NCBI GenBank assembly: GCA_028023455.1
Contig: JAQFVV010006208.1
Coordinates: 8,292,963 to 8,356,962 of the forward strand
Source: Epiperipatus broadwayi
Lineage: Eukaryota > Onychophora > Udeonychophora > Euonychophora > Peripatidae
Reading direction: 5' to 3'
DNA length: 64,000 nt
The translations under genes were made by a program, and so were the position numbers. This document shows, in pieces, positions 63,153 through 64,000 of the stretch; position 1 is the stretch's first letter, and every line of letters starts with the position of its first letter. The notes under the pieces were generated by a model that had not been told where the DNA came from, searched no databases, and saw only the letters and a list, made by a program, of their open reading frames with translations.

Positions 63153-63670
63153 GAGAAACATTCAAATAATATAAAACACTATTGCCGAGCGCTTTCTACT
63201 CGTTTGAATCCTTATCAAGGCTTTAAAAAATCGTTAAGCGATAAACTCCGAACATTTCATTATATTGGCTAGGAGCAATTAATCGGAAAACTGGTAACTT
63301 TGCATTAATAGCACCAGACGAATTTTTATAGCATGTGATGCCTTGATTTTTTGTTTTTTTTATCACGTGCTTCGTACATTAACACACTAAACTCTCAGGG
63401 ACAACGTACATGCCCCATAGTTTAATGTGTTGATATATAAAATACATAATAATAAAAAAACGTAAGATCGAGGAGTCATATGGTAAAAAAAATTATTCTG
63501 ACACTATTAATGCAAAATTAACCAGTTTTCCGATTAGTTGTTCCTGGCTGATATAATGAAATGTTGAGTTTATCTCTTAGTAGAGTATAACGATTTTTAT
63601 ACAACCTTCCAGAGCTTAAATGAGTTGAAAGCATTTGTCAATAGTGTTTTATGTTATTTTAATGTTTCTC
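63153..63670. mobile_element. Foldback element, about 518 bp, diverged arms of about 160 bp
   Basis: Ends GAGAAACATTCAAATAATAT and complement-like ATGTTATTTTAATGTTTCTC. Shared arm landmarks are AAAACACTATTGCC/CAATAGTGTTTT, AACATTTCATTATATTGGCT/CTGATATAATGAAATGTTGA and AATCGGAAAACTGGT/AACCAGTTTTCCGATTA. On the minus strand of the left arm CTTGATAAGGATTCAAACGA, GTAGAAAGCGC is faintly HHR-like. Single copy in the window. Confidence 0.78.
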
Positions 63671-64000
63671 ACTTTTATACAATAACCATGTTGTCAGATT
63701 GTAATTTATATTTTATAATAACAAAAGTATTATATTTATTAGTAAATAAGTAAACTAGCTTTTAAATAGCTTACAAAGGGTGAAAGCTTTTCTAACAGTC
63801 CTTTATAAAGGAAGAGTGAAAAAAGAAATATTAATCGGACTTTCCAATTATCAAAAGGGGAGTATTTGAGCAATTTTGTACCTATGATTTATCCTTTAGC
63901 TAATGTTAGTTAAATACAATATCCATTAACTGCCTAATGTTAGATATTTATCTGGATTAGCTACAGACCAGTTATTTGAAATAAAAATCCTAAGCTTGAT

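Overview
ORGANISM AND CHARACTER. The window is strongly AT-rich, has no dense coding, no operons and no rRNA or true tRNA genes. It is packed with decayed eukaryotic transposons: LINE reverse transcriptases, tRNA-derived SINEs with poly(A) tails and long target-site duplications (TSDs), hAT elements with 8-bp TSDs, and foldback MITEs. This looks like an intergenic or intronic region of a repeat-rich invertebrate animal; the species cannot be determined from the sequence alone. No intact protein-coding gene is present. The only candidate host-gene sequence is a possible minus-strand exon pair near 28.0-28.7 kb, which is weakly supported. MAIN RESULT. The most abundant repeat (called RZ-1 here, about 23 insertions) and two unrelated repeats (RZ-2, RZ-3) each carry a segment that folds as a type I hammerhead ribozyme (HHR): stem I, then CTGANGA, stem II, GAAA, a minimal stem III, and a GTC, GTA or ATA cleavage triplet. 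In RZ-1 stem I has two 6-bp helices around an internal loop, and stem II covaries between copies (AGC/GCT versus GGC/GCC). RZ-1 units are about 430-453 bp and RZ-3 units 467-477 bp. Both occur head to tail, both lie between TSDs of about 9-14 bp, and both also occur as inverted (foldback) pairs. This is the architecture of animal 'retrozymes', small non-autonomous retroelements thought to pass through ribozyme-cut, often circular RNA. Two further families (RZ-4, RZ-5) carry degenerate HHR-like cores. In nearly all copies the pair closing stem II is non-canonical (A-A, U-U or a bulged A), so in vivo activity is uncertain. LAYOUT. 1-4.7 kb: AT-rich sequence, a minisatellite, a TSD-flanked SINE, a 120-bp perfect hairpin and a 1.56-kb hAT element. 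4.7-6.0 kb: an RZ-1 foldback and a LINE-A 3' end. 7.2-13.4 kb: a foldback MITE, inverted SINE2 pair, RZ-1, SINE-T and RZ-2. 14.6-18.2 kb: RZ-3, an RZ-2 foldback, a minisatellite made from the RZ-1 end, and an RZ-1 tandem with TSD. 19.4-21.8 kb: the longest LINE-A copy and RZ-4. 21.8-26.5 kb: LINE-B carrying four or more nested insertions (RZ-1 twice, SINE-T, RZ-3). 28-28.7 kb: candidate exons. 29-41.4 kb: alternating LINE-A, RZ-3, RZ-1, LINE-B ends and foldbacks, including a nearly perfect 252-bp palindrome. 41.4-53 kb: RZ-4, several RZ-1, LINE ends and a GC-richer block. 53.4-58.7 kb: RZ-3 with TSD, an RZ-1 foldback split by a hAT MITE, a third LINE fragment, RZ-5 and RZ-1. 59-62.5 kb: two LINE-B copies (one with a 5' inversion) and a nearly perfect 313-bp palindrome. 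62.8-64 kb: a SINE and another foldback. HOW THE PARTS MAY WORK TOGETHER (inference). The LINEs could supply reverse transcriptase for the SINEs and RZ elements, since the TSDs resemble those of target-primed reverse transcription; a Penelope-like element outside the window is an alternative, because those elements are known to carry short-stem-III hammerheads.
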